Position numbers and translations under genes: made by a program
Notes under the pieces: model-generated
Told to the model about the DNA's origin: nothing
The model's input: only the letters and a program-made list of their open reading frames with translations
The model's database searches: none
Source: Arsenophonus sp052174455
Lineage (GTDB): Bacteria; Pseudomonadota; Gammaproteobacteria; Enterobacterales; Enterobacteriaceae
NCBI GenBank assembly: GCA_052174455.1
Contig: JBQMRP010000075.1
Coordinates: 1 to 64,000, forward strand
Reading direction: 5' to 3'
Length of the DNA: 64,000 nt
Part shown: positions 1 to 8,666 of the stretch, one piece after another
How positions within the stretch are numbered: the first letter of the stretch is position 1
How the letters are laid out: the number at the start of each line of letters is the position of its first letter

Positions 1-262
1 GACGCCTTGCCAACAAGGCGGCGTTAAAAATGTTTCAGCAGTATGGCTCCAGCTCCGTCTCAACAGTGATGCCTATCAACTACCTGTCACAATTACGGAT
101 AAGTTCATGCAAGGGATGAGAATAATATCTCATTTCACATATCTCTGTAGGGTAGAACTTTTGTAGTCTATCATTTCTCTGTTGTTGAAATCATTCACTA
201 AACCAACCTGCAGAATATATCAGGATCTACGAAACCCCCATATACCAGAAATAAGTATAACT
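1..262 (-). mobile_element. IS256-like element fossil, 5' part, cut by the window edge
   Basis: The sequence repeats the transposase 5' end and outer terminus of other copies in this window (for example 28,740-28,985 and 51,990-52,232). Shared features are the CTCCGTCTCAACAGTGATG-like stretch and the outer end reading CCATATACCAGAAATAAG. The reading direction is leftward and no open frame survives. The family comes from the better-preserved copies, which carry an IS256 motif like STGDFxEALxALLG. The rest of this copy lies outside the window. Confidence 0.7.
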
Positions 263-504
263 TTTAATTTTATTAAAACTTTTTTATATTTAATATAATT
301 AACTAAAATTTAAATTAATTTTTATTAATTGTACTATTTAATTAATTAGTTAAATTACAATACATTAAAAAATTTAATGATTAATACAGAAATTATTAAT
401 TTTAATAGATAAAATTCGCCATATTAGTGATTTAATTATTTGTTAAATAAGAAAAATATAAAATTTTACAAAAAGAATGTTATAAAAAATCTTTTATTAT
501 AATT

Positions 505-955
505 ATTAATATAATTTAACTAGCTTGATTGCTATGAGAATCATTTTATTGCCTCGCTTTTGCAAAAACAAGCGCACTACTTTTGAAAAAAAAAGTAGAT
601 GATATTAATTGCCTAGAGTTTTATATAAAAATTATGATACGCTTAATGATTAAACCTTTTCAAGGCAAGGTCTATCTGCCTTTCGTTTTACAAAGGCAAA
701 GTGTTTTGGGATTGGAGACTGCATTTATGAAAATAAAATATAACGCATTACGTAGCAGATGTCAATTCTTTTGCCAAGCACATTCCTTGTGATAGCCTGA
801 ATCATTCAGAGATAATTTTACTGATAGCAGTTATATAGATGGTTAAATTAGTGTATTAGAATTGATAGTCCTTATATTTGATAAATTTGATAAAGAGGAT
901 TAAAATGGGATAAAAGTCTTAGTTGTAATACTTTTAATCATTTGAAAGCGTATAT
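505..955 (+). pseudogene. msrC: msrC (yebR), free methionine-(R)-sulfoxide reductase remnant
   Basis: MsrC is a GAF-domain enzyme that reduces free methionine-(R)-sulfoxide. Broken frames give peptides that line up in order with E. coli MsrC: DDINCLEFY (TDINWAGFY), MIKPFQGKVYL (VLGPFQGKIAC), then a CDSLNHSEIIL-like piece (CDAASNSEIVL) and LELIVLIFDKFDKED (LDIDSTVFGRFTDED). Frameshifts and in-frame stops separate them. The gene lies directly upstream of proQ on the same strand, as in E. coli. A 69-codon open frame at 583-792 is only the longest surviving piece. Both ends are approximate. Confidence 0.75.
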
Positions 956-1084
956 TATACCAATATATCTATAAATTAATGTAATTTAACAGTTGATTTA
1001 CGTAGCAATTATCTGCAACGCTATTATAATACTGCCTGTTCATGCCTGCGTTGATTAGCAAAATCGTTATAATCAGGAAATTTC

Positions 1085-1801
1085 ATGGAAAATCAACCTA
1101 AGTTGAATAATAGTAAAGAAATAATCGTTTTTTTAGCCCATCGTTTTCCTTATTGTTTTATTACTGAAGGCAAGACTCGTCCACTGAAGATTGGAATCTT
1201 TCAAGATATTGTAGCGAGATTGACTGAAAAGGATGGCATTAGTAAAACCCAATTGCGATTTGCTTTACGAATGTACACTTCTAGTTGGCGTTATCTATAT
1301 GGTGTTAAAGAAGGTGCTAAACGTGTTGATTTAGATGGCAATTATTGTAGCGCTCTAGCGCTAGAACATGTAAAATATGCACGTCAAAAACTAATGGATG
1401 CAAAGGTTCGTATTCAAGCGAAACAAACAGAACAAAAATTAAGAAAACGAGAACTTCAACATAAGGCTCAGAAGATAGATAATGAAAAAATCTTATCAGC
1501 AACTTCTGGTAAAAAAAGTGAGGCTTCTCGCTCAACGACTAAGGAAATAAATAAAAAAAATAAATATCATGCTTACTCTAAAAATCAAGCTAAAAAAGTC
1601 CATAATAGTAAAATGACTAACCTAAATAAATTACAGTCTGTAACGGATTTATCTACCTTAAAAGTTGGTCAAATATTAAAGGTTATACTTGGTCAAAGTA
1701 TTGTAAATGCATCAGTACTTGAGATCGCTAAGGATGATGTTCGGGTACAATTGCCGACAGGATTAGGAATGATTGTACGCGCTGAGCACTTAAAGTTCTG
1801 A
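1085..1801 (+). CDS. proQ: RNA chaperone ProQ
   Basis: ProQ is a FinO-family RNA-binding protein that stabilises many small RNAs and mRNAs. In E. coli it also supports ProP osmoprotectant transporter levels. The 238-residue product (232 in E. coli) has the FinO/ProQ domain at about 1-120 (FLAHRFPYCF, TRPLKIGIFQDI, ALRMYTSSWRYL), a very basic low-complexity linker at about 120-180, and a C-terminal Tudor-like domain (LKVGQILKVILGQ, DDVRVQLPTGLGM). ATG is preceded by AGGA about 7 bases upstream. The prc start lies 19 bases downstream, so the pair is probably cotranscribed. The gene looks intact and functional among ruins, which suggests that RNA-based regulation is still selected. Confidence 0.96.
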   Translation: MENQPKLNNSKEIIVFLAHRFPYCFITEGKTRPLKIGIFQDIVARLTEKDGISKTQLRFALRMYTSSWRYLYGVKEGAKRVDLDGNYCSALALEHVKYARQKLMDAKVRIQAKQTEQKLRKRELQHKAQKIDNEKILSATSGKKSEASRSTTKEINKKNKYHAYSKNQAKKVHNSKMTNLNKLQSVTDLSTLKVGQILKVILGQSIVNASVLEIAKDDVRVQLPTGLGMIVRAEHLKF

Positions 1802-1820
1802 TACGGAGGCCAATTACAAC

Positions 1821-3863
1821 ATGAATAATTCTATTAAACTGGCTTTTGTATTTGGTATAACTGCAATGACTACTTCATTTGCAAATACTGTAGTGCCTCC
1901 AACACTGTTAACAACTCAGAAGCTTCCTCAACTTCAACAGGAACGCCTGCATGCTATTATTAGCGATAGAATCGTTTCACGCTTTATACGTTTTCACTAT
2001 CGTCAATTTAATTTGGATGAAAACTTTTCTAGCAAGATTTTTGCTCGTTATTTAAATCTGTTAGATTATAGTCATAATGTTTTTTTGCAATCAGACATTG
2101 ATAAATTTGCTACTGAGAAAACTAAAATAGGACAGAAAATTAAAATTGGTCAATTAAATGAGCTATATGCGATATTTAATTTAGTACAACAGCGGCGCTA
2201 TCAGCGTTTTCAATATGCTTTATCGCAACTTAATATGCCGCTAGATTTTTCTAAAAACGATGTCATTGAAGCTGATAGAAGTAAAGTGCCTTGGCCTAAA
2301 ACTATTGAGGAGATAAATAATCTGTGGGATGATAAAGTTAAGTTTGATTGGTTGAATCTGAAGTTATCAGGTAAAAATGACATAGAAATTAAGCCAATAT
2401 TAACAAAACGTTATAATTTTGCATTAAAACGTCTTGCGCAAACGCAAAGTGAAGATGTTTTTAAGTTAATTATGAATGCTTTTGCAAGAGAAATAGATCC
2501 GCATACTAACTACCTTTCTCCTCGTAATACGGAACAATTTAACTCAGAAATGAGCTTATCATTGGAAGGTATAGGTGCAGTACTTCGCCAAGATGAAGAT
2601 TATATTATTATCAACTCAATAGTGACGGGTAGCCCGGCCGCAAAAAGTAAATTATTAAAGGTCGGCGACAAAATTATTGCTGTAGGCCAAACGAACAAAT
2701 CGATGATAGATGTTGTTGGCTGGCGACTAGATGATGTTGTTGCCCTTATCAAAGGACCAAAAGGGAGTAAAGTATGTCTTGAAGTTATTTCAAATTCAAA
2801 ACTCGCTAAGCCCCATAGACTAACACTGATTCGTGAGAATATTAGACTAGAAGATAGGGCTGTAAAACTTACGATTAAAAATGTTGGCGTACTTGATATT
2901 CCAGGTTTTTATGTTGGATTGACTGATGATGTTAAAAGACAATTACAAAAAATAGCTAAAAATCATGTCACATCACTCGTTATTGATTTACGTGGCAATG
3001 GCGGCGGTGCTTTAACCGAAGCAATATCATTATCCGGTTTATTTATTTCAAGTGGTCCAATTGTTCAGGTACGTAATAACAACAATAAAATTCGTCAAGG
3101 TATAGATGATGATGATGCAGTTTATTACAAAGGCCCACTTACGATATTAATCGATCGTTTTAGTGCTTCAGCATCAGAAATTTTTGCTGCTGCAATGCAG
3201 GATTATGGTCGTGCATTAATTGTTGGGGAATCATCTTTTGGTAAAGGTACCGTTCAGCAATACTATCCTTTAAGTCGTGTTTATGATGATATATTACGTC
3301 CGGATTGGCCCCCTTTAGGTTCTGTCCAATATACTATTCAGAAGTTTTATCGTATCAATGGCGGTAGTACCCAACGAAAAGGAGTAATACCGGATATTAT
3401 TATGCCAACGAGTATAGATCCGACTGAATCGGGCGAGAATTTTGAAGATAATGCTTTACCTTGGGATAGTATTATCCCAGCTAACTATAGTGTAGTTAGT
3501 AATAAGATTAGCCAATATATTCCTAATCTTATTACTAACTATAATGAACGCATAACGAAAAATCCTGAATTTAAATATATTGAAGAAGATATTGCTCGTT
3601 ATCGTTCTATGAAGAAGAGTAAAAATATTATTTCCCTTAATTATCTTAAACGTGAAAAAGAAAATAAAGAAGCTAACACCATTAAATTACATCGTATTAA
3701 TGAACGCCTTGCTCAACAAGGTAAACCACCATTAAAAAAAATAGATGATTTACCTAAAAATTATGAATTACCAGATCCCTACCTTGATGAAACAGTGAGA
3801 ATTGCGGTTGATCTTGCAAATCTGCAAGGCGTTGGTCGGTCGCATCAGGCTAAAAACAATTAA
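1821..3863 (+). CDS. prc: Carboxy-terminal processing protease Prc (Tsp)
   Basis: Prc is a periplasmic tail-specific serine protease (family S41A). It trims the C-terminus of penicillin-binding protein 3 and degrades SsrA-tagged or misfolded periplasmic proteins; with NlpI it controls the murein hydrolase MepS. The product has 680 residues (682 in E. coli). It begins with a signal peptide (about 1-22), followed by an N-terminal helical domain, a PDZ domain near 240-325 (LKVGDKIIAVGQ), and the S41 catalytic core. The Ser-Lys dyad is Ser450 in DRFSASASE and Lys475 in SSFGKGTVQ, matching E. coli S452 and K477 after a two-residue offset. A GGAGG ribosome site lies about 11 bases before ATG. It follows proQ closely, as in E. 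coli; the usual downstream neighbour htpX is absent. Confidence 0.97.
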   Translation: MNNSIKLAFVFGITAMTTSFANTVVPPTLLTTQKLPQLQQERLHAIISDRIVSRFIRFHYRQFNLDENFSSKIFARYLNLLDYSHNVFLQSDIDKFATEKTKIGQKIKIGQLNELYAIFNLVQQRRYQRFQYALSQLNMPLDFSKNDVIEADRSKVPWPKTIEEINNLWDDKVKFDWLNLKLSGKNDIEIKPILTKRYNFALKRLAQTQSEDVFKLIMNAFAREIDPHTNYLSPRNTEQFNSEMSLSLEGIGAVLRQDEDYIIINSIVTGSPAAKSKLLKVGDKIIAVGQTNKSMIDVVGWRLDDVVALIKGPKGSKVCLEVISNSKLAKPHRLTLIRENIRLEDRAVKLTIKNVGVLDIPGFYVGLTDDVKRQLQKIAKNHVTSLVIDLRGNGGGALTEAISLSGLFISSGPIVQVRNNNNKIRQGIDDDDAVYYKGPLTILIDRFSASASEIFAAAMQDYGRALIVGESSFGKGTVQQYYPLSRVYDDILRPDWPPLGSVQYTIQKFYRINGGSTQRKGVIPDIIMPTSIDPTESGENFEDNALPWDSIIPANYSVVSNKISQYIPNLITNYNERITKNPEFKYIEEDIARYRSMKKSKNIISLNYLKREKENKEANTIKLHRINERLAQQGKPPLKKIDDLPKNYELPDPYLDETVRIAVDLANLQGVGRSHQAKNN

Positions 3864-3935
3864 TTTTATCTCTATACTAAAAACAAGCAAAGTTAACTTT
3901 TAATATAAAGGGTTTATTAATGATAAAAATATTCA

Positions 3936-4300
3936 CAAAATTATTAGCAAATCTGCTGTATAATGGTCAAATGCTCTGTTCTGATGCTTCTTAAACCTAT
4001 TTTCATTATTAAATAAAATTAGGCAATTAACGCTCGTCGACAAGTTAGTGTTCACATATTATTACAGGATGCTTTCGAACTCCACCTCAACAACAGTGAC
4101 TACAACTACTTAGATCGCCATTACGTATGAGTTCCTGCAAGGGATTACAGGGGTATAATATCTGATTTTTCGGATTACATGTATGGTAGAGTTTTCATGG
4201 CATATCATCTCTCTGTTGTTGAAATCATGCACTAAATTAATTAGCAGGTACGCCACTATCTTTAAAACTACATTCACCAAAATGAACATACTTCCAATCC
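3936..4300 (-). mobile_element. Internally deleted IS256-like element (MITE-sized)
   Basis: The left part (ATTAGCAAATCTGCTGTATA onward) matches the transposase 3' terminus of full copies at 12,868, 50,862 and 58,308. From about 4,030 the sequence jumps to the 5' terminal part (compare 52,000-52,230), ending near AATGAACATACTTCC. More than 1 kb of the transposase centre is missing, leaving about 365 bases with both ends. It abuts an IS481-like copy on its right. Confidence 0.7.
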
Positions 4301-5390
4301 CGGAAGATAGTATAGCTTTTTAAATAATTCAGATTTAACTCTGAACCAATATTCATAGATTGAAATGGAATTTCAGCACTCAATACTGATTGAGATAATT
4401 CTTAATTGTACAGATAAATATATCGTGCGGAATGATCTCAAGATCTTCACTAGAATTGAAGTTCTGGATTTGTAGCCCATCTTCCATACGTCCATTAAAT
4501 CGCTTGATTATGCTATTTTCGTTTAAGGATGCATTGATGAGCTTATGAGTTGCATTCTATATCAAGCTCTGTATAACAAAATTAGCAAATTCATATTTTC
4601 CGGTAACTAAACGTTTTTGCAGATCAAAAAGTCGCTGTAAATTCTTTGCTATTGTCTATAAGTATTTGATGAATAACCATAGAAATACTTAGTTAAGAAC
4701 ACGTAAAAAAGGTTGAGCATTAACCGCGTCTTTGACTTTGCAAAGATGGATAAAACCCATCTGGCGGTACACCACTTCTATAGCTACGAAAAGATAACTT
4801 CGTAAAGTTTAGTTTAACATTTGTGGAAGAAATTTCACATCTATCTACAAATAAGTAGACTCGTAACTTTTAAACACTTCATCCTTTAACTTTTGTGCTC
4901 TTATTTCATTTCACGCAAATTCCTAAGTTCGCGTTCTGCCACATGTCTTCGTAAACAGAGATTCAGGGCAAATTGAGATACAACAGATTAAGTAATTCGC
5001 GTATAATAAACCTACAAACAAATATAAATTTTTCAAAGAGGAGAAAATTATTTTTTCTCAAGAAAACACTAAGATATTTTCCTGAGCTGAGGACAGCATC
5101 ATCTTAAAATAATTGAGAATACAACTGTAATCATCAGCACCATTTTGTCTTTACTATTTAGTAACAGAAAGTTAGGAGATATTGTAACGCTTAGCTAAAA
5201 TTAAATGTAGCTTCTTTAGTAACCTGAAAAGTAGAATTGATTTTAGGTGTTTAAGTTATCTGACAAGGTAGTTTCATCATTATGAGATTTTGTCCTTAAC
5301 TTTATCCTTCAGTAGTTATATTACCATGAATAGGGCTGTGTTATAAGAATTTGTATAATACTCTGTGAGCAAACAATAAAATATTAGTTA
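4297..5390 (-). mobile_element. IS481-like element fossil
   Basis: Leftward-reading transposase remains. The complement at 4,485-4,530 gives SIIKRFNGRMEDGLQ, resembling the IS481 signature MVERFNGRISDVL. The copy repeats those at 18,455, 35,018 and 59,900 along its length, from the 3' end (CCGGAAGATAGTATAG) to the 5' end (TTGTATAATACTCTG). There are many stops and frameshifts. Confidence 0.72.
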
Positions 5391-5703
5391 CTAACTTCAA
5401 TACAAAATTTTCATATGACTAGCCTTTTTATTACTTCTTATTGCACTTATTGCTACAGTTTATAAATTAAATTATATTTAAATATATAAATTAATATTGG
5501 CATAAATTTAAACAAATGTTAAAATAAAACTATTTATAATAAAAAGTTTAATTATAAAAATGAATATCTTGTTTTCATAATTAAAATGAACCCTGTTTTT
5601 CTAAAACATAGCGTATGGTAAAATATCTTTTACCCTAACCTGATATAATCAGGATATTAGAATAATTCTAAACTTTATATTTAAACTATAAGTTGAAAAT
5701 AGC
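5391..5703. other. AT-rich intergenic stretch upstream of ycbZ
   Basis: The sequence is almost only A and T, with runs such as TTATAAATTAAATTATATTT. I see no gene remnant. It must hold the ycbZ promoter, but many -10-like matches occur by chance in such sequence, so I do not call one. Confidence 0.5.
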
Positions 5704-7443
5704 GTGATTAGTAATGAATTAATATGGCAAAATTTAACACCTAATTATGAACCTTATCTTAATCTTTTTGCTTCTGCTGACAAGCTAGATAATGCTACTT
5801 TAGCCATTACTCAACCGAGACTTTCTAATAGTTTAGAAAAGTTTTTATTAACATCAACTTATTCTCCTTTTGCTATTGTTAAAGCATCAGAATGTCAAAG
5901 CTATTTATCTGAATTAGCAAATTACATTAAAAATATTAATACATCATCAACGGCTATCATTGGAGATTATCAGCAATCAAACGGAAGATTTTATTGGAAA
6001 AAAGGCAGTAAAGGATCATTCACTCCTTGTTATTCAGTCTATTTCTGTAATTGGATAGAAATTCCGCAATTATTCGGTAGTGTTCATCAACATCAAAATA
6101 CTATTCACTTAGAGCCAGGACTATTACACAAAATCAATGGTGGAGTATTATTACTTTCTGTTAGTACATTATTAGCGCAGCCATTAATGTGGCAACGTTT
6201 AAAACAGATGATAATACAAAAACAGTTTGAATGGCTTCCAGTAAATGAAAATCAATTTTTACCAAATCCAATTGATTCAATGCCCCTTGATATTAAACTT
6301 ATTTTAGTCGGCGACCATATTAGTCTTGATGAACTTGAAACAAAAGAGCCAGAGATTTTTTCTCAAGCTACGTACGGTGAATATGAATTCGAGCTAGATT
6401 TTGAACATAGTGATCAATTATCACTATGGATGAAATTTGTTAAACAAATTATTACCGATTGCCAATTCCCTGATTTAACAATTGATGCGTGGCCACCTTT
6501 CATTACTCAAGCAATTCGATATACTGAAGATAAATCTATTCTACCGTTAGATAAAATTTGGGTAATTCGTTGTTTAGCTGAGGCAAATCAATTTCAACAA
6601 GATAATCAGCTGACTGCAAAATCATTCCAAACAGCATTTCAGGAACGTCAATGGCAACACAGTTACCTTGCTAAACGCAATTTAGATGATATTTTGCAAA
6701 AACAAGTTTTTATTAAAACTGAAGGTAAAATCATTGGCCAAATTAATGGGTTATCTGTTATGAAGTATCTAGGGCATCCAGAACTTATCGGTGAACCATC
6801 ACGTATTACTTGTGTTGCTCACTTTGGTAATGGTGAATTTACTGATGTAGAACGTAAAGTTGAGCTTGGGGGCAATATTCACGCTAAAGGGATGATGATT
6901 ATGCAAGCCTATCTCAATTACGAATTAAAACTTAAACAACCACAACCTTTTTCTGCTTCAATTGTATTTGAACAGTCTTATAATGAAGTTGATGGTGATA
7001 GTGCATCATTAGCTGAGCTTTGCGCATTAATTAGTGCACTTTCTCTTCAACCTATTGATCAGCAAATTGCGGTAACAGGTGCAGTAGATCAATTTGGTTA
7101 TGTACAACCTATAGGTAGCATTAACCAAAAAATTGAAAGCTTTTTTGATGTCTGTTTCCAACGTAAATTAACTGGTCAGCAAGGCGTTATAATTCCTGCA
7201 GCTAATATTCGTCATTTATGTTTAAAAGCTGATCTTGTTGCGGCAATCAAATCTAACGTATTTCATATTTACCCTGTTGAACATGTTTCTGAAGCAATTT
7301 CAATTTTGACAAAACATGCTTATTATAAGCAACAATCTCCTACAAACAACTTACATCTATTAGCTTTAATACACGAACGAATTTCTCAGGCCAATAACCA
7401 AGAAAAACCTAAATTTATGGGGCTTCTAAAGTGGTTAAATTAA
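5704..7443 (+). CDS. ycbZ: Lon-like protease family protein YcbZ (LonH)
   Basis: This is the ATP-dependent protease-like protein YcbZ, a distant Lon paralogue with a degenerate AAA-like N-terminal part and a C-terminal Lon protease domain. It has 579 residues against 586 in E. coli. The dyad is complete: Ser433 in EVDGDSASLAEL and Lys476 in INQKIESFF. They lie 43 residues apart, as in Lon (S679/K722). Well-conserved stretches include GEPSRITCVAHFG and ELGGNIHAKGMMIMQA. Translation starts at GTG; the upstream ribosome site is weak. The gene is followed by fabA on the same strand, as in E. coli. The protein looks intact. Its physiological substrates are not established. Confidence 0.93.
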   Translation: MISNELIWQNLTPNYEPYLNLFASADKLDNATLAITQPRLSNSLEKFLLTSTYSPFAIVKASECQSYLSELANYIKNINTSSTAIIGDYQQSNGRFYWKKGSKGSFTPCYSVYFCNWIEIPQLFGSVHQHQNTIHLEPGLLHKINGGVLLLSVSTLLAQPLMWQRLKQMIIQKQFEWLPVNENQFLPNPIDSMPLDIKLILVGDHISLDELETKEPEIFSQATYGEYEFELDFEHSDQLSLWMKFVKQIITDCQFPDLTIDAWPPFITQAIRYTEDKSILPLDKIWVIRCLAEANQFQQDNQLTAKSFQTAFQERQWQHSYLAKRNLDDILQKQVFIKTEGKIIGQINGLSVMKYLGHPELIGEPSRITCVAHFGNGEFTDVERKVELGGNIHAKGMMIMQAYLNYELKLKQPQPFSASIVFEQSYNEVDGDSASLAELCALISALSLQPIDQQIAVTGAVDQFGYVQPIGSINQKIESFFDVCFQRKLTGQQGVIIPAANIRHLCLKADLVAAIKSNVFHIYPVEHVSEAISILTKHAYYKQQSPTNNLHLLALIHERISQANNQEKPKFMGLLKWLN

Positions 7444-7467
7444 AAAAATAGTTTATCAGAGTTGTTC

Positions 7468-7485
7468 AGCTTACAAGTGTAAGCT
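7468..7485 (+). terminator. Hairpin after ycbZ
   Basis: AGCTTAC and GTAAGCT form a perfect 7-bp stem around AAGT, 25 bases after the ycbZ stop, followed by a T-containing run (ATTCTTTAACC). It is probably a weak factor-independent terminator separating ycbZ from fabA. Confidence 0.45.
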
Positions 7486-7492
7486 ATTCTTT

Positions 7493-7515
7493 AACCTTAT
7501 TATTTTAATAAGGTT
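7493..7515 (+). promoter_or_regulatory. Hairpin overlapping the fabA ribosome-binding region
   Basis: AACCTTATT pairs perfectly with AATAAGGTT across a 5-base loop. The right arm contains the only Shine-Dalgarno-like AAGG before the fabA ATG at 7527 (13 bases upstream). Folding would hide that site, or the hairpin could be a second terminator for ycbZ. The regulatory reading is inference. Confidence 0.35.
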
Positions 7516-7526
7516 ATTTAGTAAAA

Positions 7527-8045
7527 ATGGTTTATAAAAATAGCTATTATAGTAAAGAAGATTTGAATGCTTCCGGAAGAGGTGAACTTTTTGAAAAAAA
7601 TGGACCACCATTACCTTCCGGTAATATGCTGATGATGGATCGCATAATAAAAATAACTGAAAGCGGCGGCAAATATGATAAAGGCTTTATTGAAGCCGAA
7701 TTTGATATCAAACCTGATTTATGGTTTTTTAGCTGTCACTTCACTAATGATCCCGTTATGCCTGGTTGTTTAGGTTTAGATGCAATGTGGCAACTTGTTG
7801 GATTCTACCTAGGATGGCTAGGTGGTAAAGGTAAAGGCAGAGCACTAGGCGTAGATGAGGTTAAATTTACTGGTCAAGTTTTGCCAACTGCAAAAAAAGT
7901 AACCTATCGTATTCATTTAAAACGTGTTATTAACAGAAAATTAATTATGGGTGTCGCTGATGGTGAAGTTTTGATTAATGATAAGTGTATTTACACAGCA
8001 AATGATTTGAAGGTTGGTTTATTTCAAGATACTAGTAACTTTTAA
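7527..8045 (+). CDS. fabA: 3-hydroxydecanoyl-ACP dehydratase/isomerase FabA
   Basis: FabA dehydrates 3-hydroxydecanoyl-ACP and isomerises trans-2- to cis-3-decenoyl-ACP. This is the branch point for unsaturated fatty acids in type II fatty acid synthesis (cytosol, homodimer, hot-dog fold). The product has 172 residues, exactly the E. coli length. Catalytic His71 (FFSCHFTNDPVMPGC) and Asp85 (LGLDAMWQL) are present, as is the LGVDEVKFTGQVLP stretch. It is followed head-to-head by the leftward pqi operon. In E. coli rmf lies between pqiC and fabA; here only 69 bases remain and rmf is gone. The gene appears fully functional. Confidence 0.97.
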   Translation: MVYKNSYYSKEDLNASGRGELFEKNGPPLPSGNMLMMDRIIKITESGGKYDKGFIEAEFDIKPDLWFFSCHFTNDPVMPGCLGLDAMWQLVGFYLGWLGGKGKGRALGVDEVKFTGQVLPTAKKVTYRIHLKRVINRKLIMGVADGEVLINDKCIYTANDLKVGLFQDTSNF

Positions 8046-8065
8046 GTCCAGATTTTTTGTCAAAA

Positions 8066-8097
8066 CCCCTCTATTATTTTAACTGTTAAAAATGGGG
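8066..8097. terminator. Possible bidirectional terminator between fabA and pqiC
   Basis: CCCC at 8066-8069 and GGGG at 8094-8097 bracket the small inverted repeat TTTTAAC/GTTAAAA. It lies in the 69-base gap between convergent genes. The stem is imperfect, so this is a weak call. Confidence 0.35.
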
Positions 8098-8114
8098 ATA
8101 AATATTTCATACAT

Positions 8115-8666
8115 TTATGATAGTTGGCTCGCAATAGATTGCCCAATCTGAGTCCAGCCTCTCGCTAATATCTTAACTAATGCCGAATAGCCATTTTCAT
8201 TTTGATCAAGCAACAGACTAAAATCTTGCTTGATAATGGCTTTATCACTTTTATAAATCCAGTTTCCTTGGATAATCACTTTACCATCATAGCGGCCATG
8301 AAAAGCAATTAAAATAACATTAAGACTATCAGGTCTATTTTCTAGCGGTTGAGCTGATACCAATCTATTGGGTAAACTACTAGATAACTGATTGACTAAA
8401 TTTTGCATCAACTGTTGTTCTAAGGGGCTTGCCCATAAATGATTGTTAGCATTAATGTAATTAACATCGCTAATTTGATAAGCAATACCATTAGCCGCTA
8501 ATATTCCAGACAACTGCACTGTTTGTACCCAAAGCTGTTTTTTGATTAATAAATCACTTTTTTTAGTCGCTAAGCTTAGCGTTGTTGGTAATTGATAATA
8601 AAATTTTTCAATTCCACTACTACAACTGATAAGTAAAAAATAAAAAATCCATGCCAAATATCTCAT
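8115..8666 (-). CDS. pqiC: Membrane integrity lipoprotein PqiC (YmbA)
   Basis: PqiC is the outer-membrane lipoprotein partner of the PqiABC lipid-transport system, which is thought to bridge the inner and outer membranes. The 183-residue product starts with a lipoprotein signal ending in the lipobox LISC (Cys15), followed by the ABC-type transport auxiliary domain. The ATG overlaps the pqiB stop by one base (TAATG), implying translational coupling. It is the last gene of pqiABC. Sequence similarity to E. coli YmbA is modest, so the assignment rests partly on gene order. Confidence 0.88.
   Translation of the reverse strand: MRYLAWIFYFLLISCSSGIEKFYYQLPTTLSLATKKSDLLIKKQLWVQTVQLSGILAANGIAYQISDVNYINANNHLWASPLEQQLMQNLVNQLSSSLPNRLVSAQPLENRPDSLNVILIAFHGRYDGKVIIQGNWIYKSDKAIIKQDFSLLLDQNENGYSALVKILARGWTQIGQSIASQLS

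Noticed and set aside
993..1030. TTGATT ... TATAAT as proQ promoter
   Set aside because: The spacer is 26 bases, too long for a sigma-70 promoter; the TATAAT may be real but no -35 at 16-18 bases is convincing.
1317..1535. 72-codon leftward frame in proQ
   Set aside because: Antisense shadow of the Lys-rich ProQ linker.
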